Source: Mycolicibacterium moriokaense (GTDB taxonomy: Bacteria > Actinomycetota > Actinomycetes > Mycobacteriales > Mycobacteriaceae). Taken from it: a DNA stretch of 64,000 bases. Both the position numbers and the translations under genes were made by a program. Shown one piece after another: positions 7,384 to 15,159 of the stretch; the stretch's first letter is position 1, and the number at the start of each line of letters is the position of its first letter. The stretch lies in contig NZ_AP022560.1 in the NCBI RefSeq assembly GCF_010726085.1, positions 1,860,001 through 1,924,000 on the forward strand, read 5' to 3'. The notes beneath the pieces are model-generated. The model was not told the DNA's origin and did no database searches. It saw nothing but the letters and a program-made list of their open reading frames with translations.

Positions 7384-8302
7384 CTATTGGATTGCGACCA
7401 GGGGTTGGTCGGTCCGTTGGGCATCGTAGAACGCTGCTTCGAACTCTGTGGGTGAAACGTCATCGAGGTAGCTGTGGAGGCGGTTGGTGTTGTGCCAGTA
7501 GACCCAGCCCAGGGTGGCCAGTTCGACGTCCTCGACGGTCTTCCATGGACCGCTGCGGGCGGGGCCGTAGATCAGCTCGGCTTTGTAGTAGCCGTTGACT
7601 GTCTCGGCGAGGGCGTTATCGAAACTGTCTCCGATTGAACCGATCGAGGGCACCGCGCCGATCTCGGCGAGCCGTTCCCCGTAGCGGATGGACGTGAACT
7701 GCGATCCGGCATCGGAGTGACATGTCAAGCCTTCCAACAGGTTTCCGCGTGACCAGCGGGCCATTTCCAACGCGTCGAGCACCATGGTGGTGCGCATGTG
7801 AGACGCCACTCGCCAGCCCACGATCATCCGGGAGTAGGCGTCGACGATGAAGCAGACATAGGCCACCCCCGACCAGGTCGGCACGAACGTCAGATCGGTG
7901 ACCCACAATTGGTTGGGCGCGCTCGCGCTGAACTTCCGGTTGACCAGATCCGGGTGGCGCCGCGGCCGGGTCCGGTGTGGTGGTGGGCACCCGTTTACCG
8001 CGGCGCACTCCGTGGATGCCGGCCGCGCGCATCAGCCGCGCGACCTGGTCGCGGCCGACGTCGTGGCCAGCGCGGCGGGCGGCTTTCCACAGCTTGCGCG
8101 CCCCGTAGACGCGGTAATTGTCCTCCCACAACGCCACCAGGGCAGGCCCCAGGACCTCGTCCCGCTGCGCGCGCGCCGACGGCGCGCGGGTCTTGGTGTC
8201 GTAGTAGGTGCTCGGGGCCATCGACACCCCTGCGGTGCGCAGGACGGTGATGATGGGCTCGACCCCGAACTCGGCGCGATGGGCGTCGACGAAGTCGACT
8301 AC
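7384..8302 (-). pseudogene. IS3-family OrfB transposase, frameshifted (copy A)
   Basis: This is the DDE integrase-fold transposase (rve type). The N-terminal part (from about 8302, MAPSTYYDTKTRAPSA at 8221) reads well to about 7940, where a GGCGCC tract lacks two bases relative to copy C (GGCGCGCC). The frame is then lost until WVTDLTFVPTWSGVAY, which carries the first catalytic Asp. The second Asp is in HSDAGSQFTS and the Glu in DNALAETVNGY. Loss of frame between the N-terminal and catalytic parts predicts an inactive product unless the deletion is a sequencing error. Confidence 0.8.
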
Positions 8303-8643
8303 TTCTTGTGTTGGCGGTCGAGCTCCGCCCCGAAGAAACTGGCCGCTCGCTTCAGTATTTCGTTGGCACGCTTGAGTTCTCGGTTCTCCTGTTCAAGCGC
8401 TTTGATCCGCGCCGACTCCGCAGTGGACACTCCCGGTGCGTACCCGTCGTCGATGTCAGCCTGGCGCACCCACGAGCGCACCGACTCCACCCCGTACCCG
8501 AGCTGGCGGGCCACCCGCGACACCGTGCCCTGCTCGGTGCCCAACTCGGCACGCAGAGCGCGGACCATCCGCACCGCGGCGGCCTTCTCCTCCGGGCTGT
8601 AACGCCTTGACGTGGGCTTCCCGGCAGACTGTTCCTTCGGCAT
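8299..8643 (-). CDS. IS3-family OrfA (copy A)
   Basis: This 114-aa DNA-binding half of the IS3 transposase has an N-terminal helix-turn-helix (EEKAAAVRMVRALRAELG to RQLGYGVESVRSWVRQADID) and a C-terminal leucine-zipper-like helix (RIKALEQENRELKRANEILK) used for multimerisation. It resembles IS6110/IS1372-type OrfA. The product of orfB lies in the -1 frame downstream, so the active transposase is made by programmed -1 frameshifting near the end of this gene. It is identical in protein sequence to the copy at 12617-12961. Confidence 0.9.
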   Translation of the reverse strand: MPKEQSAGKPTSRRYSPEEKAAAVRMVRALRAELGTEQGTVSRVARQLGYGVESVRSWVRQADIDDGYAPGVSTAESARIKALEQENRELKRANEILKRAASFFGAELDRQHKK

Positions 8644-8697
8644 ACCTGCATCCTCGTTTCCAAGGTCAGGAGCCTCCGGGATTTCCAGGGCGATTCA

Positions 8698-9328
8698 CAC
8701 CTAATAAGGAGACCCGGGTCCGTCGGGCGATACAAGCCGCCACGCGTCGCCCGACTCGCGCGCGACTCCTTATCGACTGTTTGCTTCGCGATCTGCGCGT
8801 GGGTGGACATTTTGAGGACGGCTCGATTCCCAGTGGCGACCTCAGCCGAGCGCAGGCTGCATTTCGTAGGCAAGGTTGGATCCTGTCCGATTCCGGCGAA
8901 ATCGCCGAACTGGTGGTCAATTTGGACACCGGTGGCAGACCTGCGCTCAACGAGCAACTGAGTCGTCTACAACGCGCAGATGATGACCCGGCCCTAGCCC
9001 TTGGTTCTGCTAAGGACCTACTTGAGGCTGTCGCGAAGTTCGTTCTTTCGGAACTGGAATGGCCCATTCAGCCGAACGCCGACTTTGGCCAGCTTTGGTA
9101 CCTCGCGAGGGAACGACTCGGCATACTTCCCCAGCAGGTTGCGGGCACCACCCTCGGCGCTAATCACATCAAGTCGGTCCTCCAGAGTGCATGGACGATT
9201 GCTGAGCAGGTCAATGCTCTCAGGAACCTACAAGGCACTGGGCACGGTCGGACTTTGCCAACTGGCGTTACCGCCGAGCTTGCTCGGTTGGTCGTGAAGG
9301 AAGCGTGCTCCGTAGCTGAGTTCGCGCT
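8698..9328 (+). pseudogene. Abi_C-domain abortive-infection gene, 5'-truncated, body
   Basis: The frame is open from the IS3 border at 8698 to the IS21 border at 9328. The C-terminal part shows the Abi_C signature with LRNLQGTGHGR near its end, followed by a helix (VTAELARLVVKEACSVAEFA). Abi_C proteins belong to phage abortive-infection systems; their toxic activity is poorly known. Upstream residues (LLIDCLLRDLRVGGHFEDGS) look like the ordinary N-terminal helical part, but the start codon is missing. The last codons before the apparent stop at 9342 belong to IS21 sequence; the true 3' end is at 11748-11826. Confidence 0.75.
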
Positions 9329-9466
9329 TGACCGCGCTCGCTGAAATTCCCCACTGACGCTCATCGAAATTCCCCACCCGTGTGGCTCCGCCGAGAAGGG
9401 CGGGCCTCCTTCGATGCTGCTGGTGTCTGACGCCTGCAGTACTGCCCGAAGGAGGCCCGCTTTCTC

Positions 9467-10828
9467 ATGCTCACATGGGAGGACGATGTGGAATTACATG
9501 CCCTGGCCAAGCGTGGTTGGACGATCTCGGCGATCGCCCGGCACACCGGCTTCGACCGCAAGACGGTCCGCAAGTACCTGGCCGGTGACGGCCAGCCCGG
9601 GGTGCGAGCCCGCCCCGGCCCGGACCCCTTCGATCCGTTCGTCGACTACGTCACCGCGAGGCTGACCGAGGACCCACACCTGTGGGCCCGCACCCTGTTC
9701 GACGAACTCGAGGAACTGGGCTTCGGGCTGTCGTATCAGAGCCTGACCCGCAACATCCGCACCCGGAACCTGCGCCCGGTCTGTGAAGCCTGCCGCGCAG
9801 CCACACAGCGCCCGAACGCCGTCATCCCACACCCACCGGGGGACGAAACTCAATGGGACTGGCTGGAATTGCCCGATCCACCGGCATCGTGGGGTTGGGG
9901 CAAGACCGCACACCTGCTGGTCGGATCACTGGCTCATTCCGGGAAATGGCGCGGCTTCCTGGCGGCGTCGGAGGATCAACCGCATCTGGTCGCCGGCCTG
10001 GACCGGGTGAGCCGTGGCCTGGGAGGGTGCACGCGGGTGTGGCGCTTCGACCGGATGGCCACGGTCTGCGATCCCGGCTCGGGCCGGGTGACCGCGTCGT
10101 TCGCCGGGGTCGCCAAGCACTACGGCGTCTCGGTGGCGATCTGCCCGGCCCGGCGCGGCAACCGCAAGGGCGTGGTGGAGAAGGTCAACCACACCGCCGC
10201 GCAACGTTGGTGGCGCACCCTGGCCGACGATATGACGGTTGAGGCGGCCCAGGTCGACCTGGATCGCTTTGCGCGGGTACGTGGTGACACCCGGTTGCGG
10301 GCCACCGCTGATGGCCGGTCCTCGGTCGCGGTGGTGGCCAAAACGGAGCCACTGCAACCTATGCCGGCAACCCCATATCCGGTGATCGTGACCGAGACCC
10401 GCACGGCGTCGCGGCAGGCGTTGGTGTCTTACCGCGGCAACCGCTACTCGGTGCCCCCGGAGCTCGCCACTGCTCAAGTGGTGGTCAGCCATCCGGTCGG
10501 TGGTCAGTTCTGCGATATCGCCACCATGAGCGGGATCGTGGTCGCCCGGCACCGAATGGCCGCCGACGGGCTCGGGGTGATGGTGCGTGACAGCGGTCAT
10601 GTCATCGCCCTGGACACCGCGGCGATGGCCACCGCGGCGACCGGACGGCCACACCGCCGCAAGGAACGCATCCCACCCGGCCCGGCGGCCAAAGCCGCTG
10701 CCGCGCAACTACTTCAACTCAGGCAGCTACCCATCACGGCAATTGAAACGTCAACTCCGTCAACCGATTCCACCGTCATCGATCTGTCCGCCTATGAGCG
10801 GGCCGCCCAGAACAGGACCATCCAATGA
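9467..10828 (+). CDS. istA: IS21-family transposase IstA
   Basis: This 453-aa transposase begins with a helix-turn-helix (LAKRGWTISAIARHTGFDRK), which binds the IS ends, followed by the DDE catalytic domain (region from ETQWDWLELPDPPASWGWGK through RGNRKGVVEKVNHTAAQRWW, which carries the final Glu). A C-terminal beta-barrel-like region follows (RQALVSYRGNRYSVPPELA). It catalyses strand transfer together with the ATPase IstB, whose ATG overlaps the IstA stop by 4 nt. The length and motif order are normal, and the gene looks intact. Confidence 0.92.
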   Translation: MLTWEDDVELHALAKRGWTISAIARHTGFDRKTVRKYLAGDGQPGVRARPGPDPFDPFVDYVTARLTEDPHLWARTLFDELEELGFGLSYQSLTRNIRTRNLRPVCEACRAATQRPNAVIPHPPGDETQWDWLELPDPPASWGWGKTAHLLVGSLAHSGKWRGFLAASEDQPHLVAGLDRVSRGLGGCTRVWRFDRMATVCDPGSGRVTASFAGVAKHYGVSVAICPARRGNRKGVVEKVNHTAAQRWWRTLADDMTVEAAQVDLDRFARVRGDTRLRATADGRSSVAVVAKTEPLQPMPATPYPVIVTETRTASRQALVSYRGNRYSVPPELATAQVVVSHPVGGQFCDIATMSGIVVARHRMAADGLGVMVRDSGHVIALDTAAMATAATGRPHRRKERIPPGPAAKAAAAQLLQLRQLPITAIETSTPSTDSTVIDLSAYERAAQNRTIQ

Positions 10829-11681
10829 CCCCCACACCCCGCACCCCAAAGACCACCACCACGACCACCGGCGACGAGTCGCCGTCGGCGGCGGCGTCGC
10901 GGTATCAGCAGCTGCGTTCGCATCTGGCCGAACTCAAACTGGCCGCGGCCGCCGAAGCCCTGCCCGCGGTCTTGGACCAGGCCGCCGCCGAGAACCTCTC
11001 GCTGACCGTGGCCCTGGAGCGACTGCTGGCCGTGGAAGTCGAAGCCAGCACCGCCCGCCGACTGGCGGGCCGGCTACGGTTCGCCTGCCTGCCCACCCCG
11101 GCCACCCTCGATGATTTCGATGTCGATTCCGCCGCCGGCATCGACCGCAAGCTCATCGACGAACTGGGCACCTGCCGCTACCTGCAATCAGCGACCAACA
11201 TCTTGTTAATCGGACCACCGGGCACCGGCAAAACCCACCTCTCCGTGGATTGGCCCGCGCCGCCGCGCACGCCGGTTACCGGACATACTTCACGACCGCC
11301 GCCGACCTCGCCGCACGGTGTCACCGCGCCGCGATCGAGGGACGCTGGGCCACCACGATGCGGTTCTACGCCGGACCGACCCTGCTGGTTATCGACGAAC
11401 TCGGGTATTTACCGCTGCCCGCCGAGGCTGCCTCCGCATTGTTTCAGGTTGTGTCCCAACGGTATTTGAAGACCAGCATCGTCATCACCACCAACCGCGG
11501 GGTGGGTGCGTGGGGCGAAATCCTCGGCGACACCACCGTCGCCGCAGCCATGCTCGACCGTCTGCTGCACCGCTCGGTGGTCATCAACCTCGACGGCGAG
11601 TCCTACCGCCTCCGCGACCACCAGGCCGCCGCCGAAACCCTGCGCCGCACCACCACCGGCACCCGCCAACAACTACACTGA
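10825..11681 (+). pseudogene. istB: IS21-family helper ATPase IstB, one-base frameshift
   Basis: IstB is an AAA+ ATPase of the DnaC type that regulates IstA. The Walker A is GPPGTGKTHLS, after which the frame is lost near 11245-11248 (CCGTGGATTGG, expected CCGTCGGATTGG for SVGLARAAAHAG). The second frame then supplies Walker B (LLVIDELGYLPL) and the sensor region (SIVITTNRGVGAWGEILGD). Restoring one base gives 285 aa, a slightly long but normal IstB. Either the element is inactive or a base was missed in sequencing. Confidence 0.85.
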
Positions 11682-11747
11682 CCGCTGCTCACAGGTGAGG
11701 AATTTCAACGAGCACACCTGAGGACTTTCGATGAGCGCGGTCACGCT

Positions 11748-11826
11748 CGCCACGCTCGACCGTGCAAAGGGATCTCCCGCGTGGAGTGATGAGGGCCAAG
11801 CGCCGTCCGCAGTTCGTCCGCAGTAG
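11748..11826 (+). pseudogene. Abi_C gene, 3' end separated by IS21
   Basis: Joining 9328 to 11748 (dropping IS21 and one CGCT copy) gives CTC GCC ACG CTC, and the frame continues for 25 codons (ATLDRAKGSPAWSDEGQAPS then AVRPQ) to TAG at 11824-11826. This supplies the missing end of the last Abi_C helix. The in-frame join is strong evidence that the gene was complete at this end before IS21 arrived. Confidence 0.7.
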
Positions 11827-11895
11827 CTTCGGCAACCGTCGTGCGTCGTCATACGTAGCCAACCTTCTGACCTGCAGGTAGTTAACGCAACCAAC

Positions 11896-12066
11896 GTCAC
11901 TAGCGGCGCCAAACGCCCAGCAACGAGTTCCGCTTCAACGTCTAGATCGACGCGTCGGGCACAGCGGATGCATGCGAGCGGCGAGTCTGCGTCGACCATT
12001 GAGCCGACCATTGAGCCGTCTTTAGGCGTTAGCCGCGCCACCGTGTATGACGTTCTTGCTCGCTGA
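11896..12066 (+). pseudogene. Resolvase C-terminal HTH remnant
   Basis: The final codons, from AQRMHASGE through GVSRATVYDVLAR and the stop at 12064-12066, match the C-terminal helix-turn-helix of Tn3-type resolvases and related serine recombinases. Upstream of about 11896 no catalytic resolvase domain can be read in any frame. A 12-base tandem duplication (gaccattgagcc) makes the sequence TIEPTIEP. It is a short relic of a transposon or plasmid resolvase. Confidence 0.5.
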
Positions 12067-12126
12067 TCCTCCTTTATTCCAGCATGATTCCGCCCTGACT
12101 ACTCGTGTTTAGTTCGGATCCCAGAT

Positions 12127-12562
12127 CTAGTCGTGTTCAAGGCCATAGCCGCCCCTTAGGTCCTTGTGGGCGGCCTTGAGTGTGCGGTCACACAGGACCA
12201 CCAGTGCGTCGATGTCGAGGTTTGATTCCTCGCCGAGCCGGTCGAGCCAAGCGGTCTCTTCAGCTTTCAGCTCTGACCACTTCTGGTGCCCACCGAAATA
12301 CACCATGGTGTCGTCGGGCGGTGGAGCATCTACAACTGTCTTGGCGAGCTGCCTCTTGCAGGAATCAAGTTGTGCCAACGAATAACCGTGCTCGCGGAAT
12401 TGACGATCCCATTCGTCAAGCAGTAGGTCGGTCAATTCGCGCACCGGTTCCGCCGCGTAGACCATCAACTCTGCGATCCCATCGTCCAGACCCATGCGCA
12501 TGCGGAATTCGTAAAGCTCTCTCACCGTCTCGGCGCGCCTGCGGTTGGCGGCGGCCTCACTG
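12127..12562 (-). pseudogene. Membrane-anchored protein gene, 3' part split by IS3
   Basis: This is the downstream half of a gene whose first half is at 13901-14142. Removing the IS3 copy and one CTG target repeat joins GKEDS to EAAANRRRAETVRELYEF in frame. The restored protein is about 224 aa: one N-terminal membrane helix, then a charged helical cytoplasmic domain ending GGYGLEHD. No family was recognised. The 3' part has no start of its own that fits, so the gene is interrupted. Confidence 0.75.
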
Positions 12563-12616
12563 TGAATCGCCCTGGAAATCCCGGAGGCTCCTGACCTTGG
12601 AAACGAGGATGCAGGT

Positions 12617-12961
12617 ATGCCGAAGGAACAGTCTGCCGGGAAGCCCACGTCAAGGCGTTACAGCCCGGAGGAGAAGGCCGCCGCGGTGCGGATGGTCCGC
12701 GCTCTGCGTGCCGAGTTGGGCACCGAGCAGGGCACGGTGTCGCGGGTGGCCCGCCAGCTCGGGTACGGGGTGGAGTCGGTGCGCTCGTGGGTGCGCCAGG
12801 CTGACATCGACGACGGGTACGCACCGGGAGTGTCCACTGCGGAGTCGGCGCGGATCAAAGCGCTTGAACAGGAGAACCGAGAACTCAAGCGTGCCAACGA
12901 AATACTGAAGCGAGCGGCCAGTTTCTTCGGGGCGGAGCTCGACCGCCAACACAAGAAGTAG
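12617..12961 (+). CDS. IS3-family OrfA (copy C)
   Basis: This 114-aa protein has the same sequence as the OrfA at 8299-8643: an N-terminal helix-turn-helix (YSPEEKAAAVRMVRALRA) and a C-terminal zipper helix. It should provide DNA binding and, by -1 frameshifting near its end (CAACACAAGAAGTAG), the start of the OrfAB transposase. Perfect identity with copy A points to recent transposition. Confidence 0.9.
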   Translation: MPKEQSAGKPTSRRYSPEEKAAAVRMVRALRAELGTEQGTVSRVARQLGYGVESVRSWVRQADIDDGYAPGVSTAESARIKALEQENRELKRANEILKRAASFFGAELDRQHKK

Positions 12962-13869
12962 TCGACTTCGTCGACGCCCATCGCGCCGAGTTCGGGGTCG
13001 AGCCCATCATCACCGTCCTGCGCACCGCAGGGTGTGGCCCCGAGCACCTACTACGACACCAAGACCCGCGCGCCGTCGGCGCGCGCAGCGGACGAGGTCC
13101 TGGGGCCTGCCCTGGTGGCGTTGTGGGAGGACAATTACCGCGTCTACGGGCGCGCAAGCTGTGGAAAGCCGCCCGCCGCGCTGGCCACGACGTCGGCCGC
13201 GACCAGGTCGCGCGGCTGATGCGCGCGGCCGGCATCCACGGAGTGCGCCGCGGTAAACGGGTGCCCACCACCACACCGGACCCGGCCGCGGCGCGCCACC
13301 CGGATCTGGTCAACCGGAAGTTCAGCGCGAGCGCGCCCAACCAATTGTGGGTCACCGATCTGACGTTCGTGCCGACCTGGTCGGGGGTGGCCTATGTCTG
13401 CTTCATCGTCGACGCCTACTCCCGGATGATCGTGGGCTGGCGAGTGGCGTCTCACATGCGCACCACCATGGTGCTCGACGCGTTGGAAATGGCCCGCTGG
13501 TCACGCGGAAACCTGTTGGAAGGCTTGACATGTCACTCCGATGCCGGATCGCAGTTCACGTCCATCCGCTACGGGGAACGGCTCGCCGAGATCGGCGCGG
13601 TGCCCTCGATCGGTTCAATCGGAGACAGTTTCGATAACGCCCTCGCCGAGACAGTCAACGGCTACTACAAAGCCGAGCTGATCTACGGCCCCGCCCGCAG
13701 CGGTCCATGGAAGACCGTCGAGGACGTCGAACTGGCCACCCTGGGCTGGGTCTACTGGCACAACACCAACCGCCTCCACAGCTACCTCGATGACGTTTCA
13801 CCCACAGAGTTCGAAGCAGCGTTCTACGATGCCCAACGGACCGACCAACCCCTGGTCGCAATCCAATAG
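12961..13869 (+). pseudogene. IS3-family OrfB transposase, 5' half frameshifted (copy C)
   Basis: The catalytic half (from about 13123, with WVTDLTFVPTW, HSDAGSQFTS and DNALAETVNGY) is intact to the stop at 13869. The N-terminal part has four small losses relative to copy A: GGGGTGTCGATGG is GGGTGTGG near 13028, two bases are missing in the GCGC run near 13085, one G near 13091 and one G near 13149. Copy A is correct at those sites but has its own 2-base loss elsewhere, so a functional orfB can be assembled only from both copies. Confidence 0.8.
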
Positions 13870-13900
13870 TTCGAGTCTCCGTCAGAACCAGGGCGATTCA

Positions 13901-14142
13901 CTGTCTTCTTTACCGACGGCTTCGGCTCCACGCTTGATGTAGAGAGTCGCCGAAATCAGTGACTTAAGAACAGCTTTCTTGTCGTCTGCCGCCCGCTTTT
14001 CGTAGTCGAGAACTCTGTCGTGTTCACGATCCTCTCGCCTGTTGCGAGCGTCGATGCGCTTCGTCCATACCGCAACGGTCGCCGTCGATACGACCGAAGC
14101 TATCGGTACAAGGCCGGTGGAAACAAATGTCGACCAGTTCAC
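13901..14142 (-). pseudogene. Membrane-anchored protein gene, 5' part split by IS3
   Basis: The ATG at 14142 opens MNWSTFVSTGLVPIASVVST, a single membrane helix (about residues 6-27), followed by a very charged stretch (DARNRREDREHDRVLDYEKR). The frame runs into the IS3 end at 13900 and stops shortly after. The remainder of the gene is at 12127-12562. No family was recognised. Single-span proteins with a charged helical tail are common in defence islands, but no function can be assigned. Confidence 0.75.
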
Positions 14143-14202
14143 GAAACGTGAGGTTACGCGGGGTCACGCGCGGTCGAACCCGGAACGCTCCGGGCGCAGG
14201 GG

Positions 14203-14562
14203 TCAGGTGCAGCAGTTGGGATCGAGAACCGAGCACAGCGCTACGAGCGAATCGCGACGAGGCCGGTGATACACGTTCATTCCCCGCCGCTGCGACTCAA
14301 TTAGCCCCGCCCGTCGCAGTTGCGACAGGTGATGACTCACCGTGGATTCACTGAGCTGAACCGCCGCAGCAAGATCGCAACTGCACTCCTCCCCGGCTTG
14401 ACTGCTGAACAGCAGAGATACCAGCTTGACCCGCACCGGGTCAGCTAGAGCTTTGAGGCGCAGTGCGATCTCCAACGCCGCTTCATCACCGACTGGGCCG
14501 GCCGCAACGGGAGAGCAGCACACCGGGCTAGACATATCGACAACGGGCAACGCTTTGGGCAT
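14203..14562 (-). CDS. arsR: ArsR-family arsenic-responsive repressor
   Basis: This 119-aa winged-helix repressor is divergent from the arsenic genes. The metal-binding pair in the recognition region is CSCD (Cys60 and Cys62 in EECSCDL); further Cys occur at 15-16 and at the end (Cys110, Cys117, Cys118 in DPNCCT), as in mycobacterial ArsR proteins. The DNA-reading helix is SESTVSHHLSQLRRAGLIES. It should bind the palindromic site in the divergent promoter and release it on As(III). The start ATG 14562 is used; ATG 14535 (MSSPVCC) is possible. Confidence 0.9.
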   Translation of the reverse strand: MPKALPVVDMSSPVCCSPVAAGPVGDEAALEIALRLKALADPVRVKLVSLLFSSQAGEECSCDLAAAVQLSESTVSHHLSQLRRAGLIESQRRGMNVYHRPRRDSLVALCSVLDPNCCT

Positions 14563-14585
14563 GTGAACTATCTTGCCACAGGGTA

Positions 14586-14636
14586 TTGACATATGTCGAA
14601 GAGGTGGCATCATGGGCGTCATTAGAAGTTCGACAT
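14586..14636. promoter_or_regulatory. Divergent ars operator/promoter
   Basis: Between arsR and arsI lies TTGACATATGTCGAA (14586-14600), centred on the perfect palindrome GACATATGTC. A second half-site, TTCGACAT (14629-14636), forms an inverted pair with ATGTCGAA (14593-14600). TTGACA also resembles a -35 element. ArsR dimers are the likely ligand. The spacing covers both promoters, so one repressor could control both directions. Confidence 0.65.
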
Positions 14637-14661
14637 AAGTCTCACAGGTACGGAGGTTCCC

Positions 14662-15159
14662 ATGTCTCGCATACAACTCGCCCTCAACGTCGATGACCTC
14701 GACCAGGCGATCACGTTCTACTCGAAACTGTTCAACACCGCCCCCGCCAAGGTGAAGCCGGGCTACGCGAACTACGCGGTAACCGAGCCGCCGTTGAAAC
14801 TGGTGCTGCTGGAGAACCCCGGCAAGGGCGGCACGATCAACCACCTCGGCGTCGAGGTCGAGTCGAGCGAGACCGTTCAAGCCGAAATCACCCGTCTTGC
14901 AGGCGAAGGATTGTTCACCGAGGAGGAGATCAACACCACCTGTTGCTTCGCTACGCAGGACAAAGTGTGGGTTAGCGGTCCCGCCGGTGAGAGGTGGGAG
15001 GTCTACACCGTGCTGTCGGACTCTGACACGTTCGGCACCAGCCCGAGGCACCCCAACGGCGGTGACGACAGCGGCGACGGCAGCAGCGAGGGTGATGTCT
15101 GCTGCGGCGGTTCGACCGCCGACGTCACTGAGGGCGAGTCCGCGAACGCCTGCTGCTGA
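14662..15159 (+). CDS. arsI: ArsI/CadI-type VOC protein (C-As lyase family)
   Basis: This 165-aa vicinal-oxygen-chelate protein is close in type to mycobacterial CadI (Rv2641). The N-terminal domain keeps the likely metal triad Gln5, His61 and Glu113 and the vicinal Cys94-Cys95 (NTTCCFATQDKVWVSGP) that binds trivalent arsenicals in ArsI, which cleaves the C-As bond of methylarsenite. The C-terminal tail after residue 125 is Gly/Asp/Ser-rich and carries two further CC pairs (DVCCGG, NACC), probably extra metalloid ligands. The stop overlaps the acr3 start (TGATG). Whether the substrate is organoarsenical or Cd/As sequestration is open. Confidence 0.85.
   Translation: MSRIQLALNVDDLDQAITFYSKLFNTAPAKVKPGYANYAVTEPPLKLVLLENPGKGGTINHLGVEVESSETVQAEITRLAGEGLFTEEEINTTCCFATQDKVWVSGPAGERWEVYTVLSDSDTFGTSPRHPNGGDDSGDGSSEGDVCCGGSTADVTEGESANACC

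Larger units (their letters stand above)
7353..8697 (-). mobile_element. IS3-family insertion sequence, full length (copy A)
   Basis: This 1345-bp element has imperfect inverted ends, 5'-TGAATCGCCCTGG at 7353 and its complement ending at 8697; similarity continues inward as GGAGnCTC. It carries orfA (8299-8643) and a frameshifted orfB. Its left side abuts the partial copy at 6803-7352 and its right side an Abi_C gene fragment, with no matching 3-bp flanks (CCA versus CAC), so it did not arrive there by one simple insertion. Confidence 0.9.
9329..11743 (+). mobile_element. IS21-family insertion sequence
   Basis: This 2415-bp element has ends TGACCGCGCTC (9329) and GAGCGCGGTCA (to 11743). Inside each end lies a second, similar block (GAAATTCCCCAC at 9343 and 9366; GGAATTTCAACGAG on the right), as in the multiple terminal repeats of IS21. 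It is flanked by a 4-bp direct repeat CGCT (9325-9328, 11744-11747). It encodes IstA and a frameshifted IstB. Removing it together with one CGCT copy restores the Abi_C reading frame, which fixes the boundaries. Confidence 0.9.
12563..13900 (+). mobile_element. IS3-family insertion sequence, full length (copy C)
   Basis: This 1338-bp copy, in the opposite orientation, has the same terminal sequence as 7353-8697 (TGAATCGCCCTGG at 12563, complement ending 13900). It is flanked by a 3-bp direct repeat CTG (12560-12562 and 13901-13903), normal for IS3. It is 7 bp shorter than copy A because of several small indels in orfB. It interrupts a membrane-protein gene. Confidence 0.92.

Noticed and set aside
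8436..8697. Start of the Abi_C frame inside the IS3 element
   Set aside because: The part before 8698 is IS sequence read antisense to orfA; the gene's real 5' end is missing.
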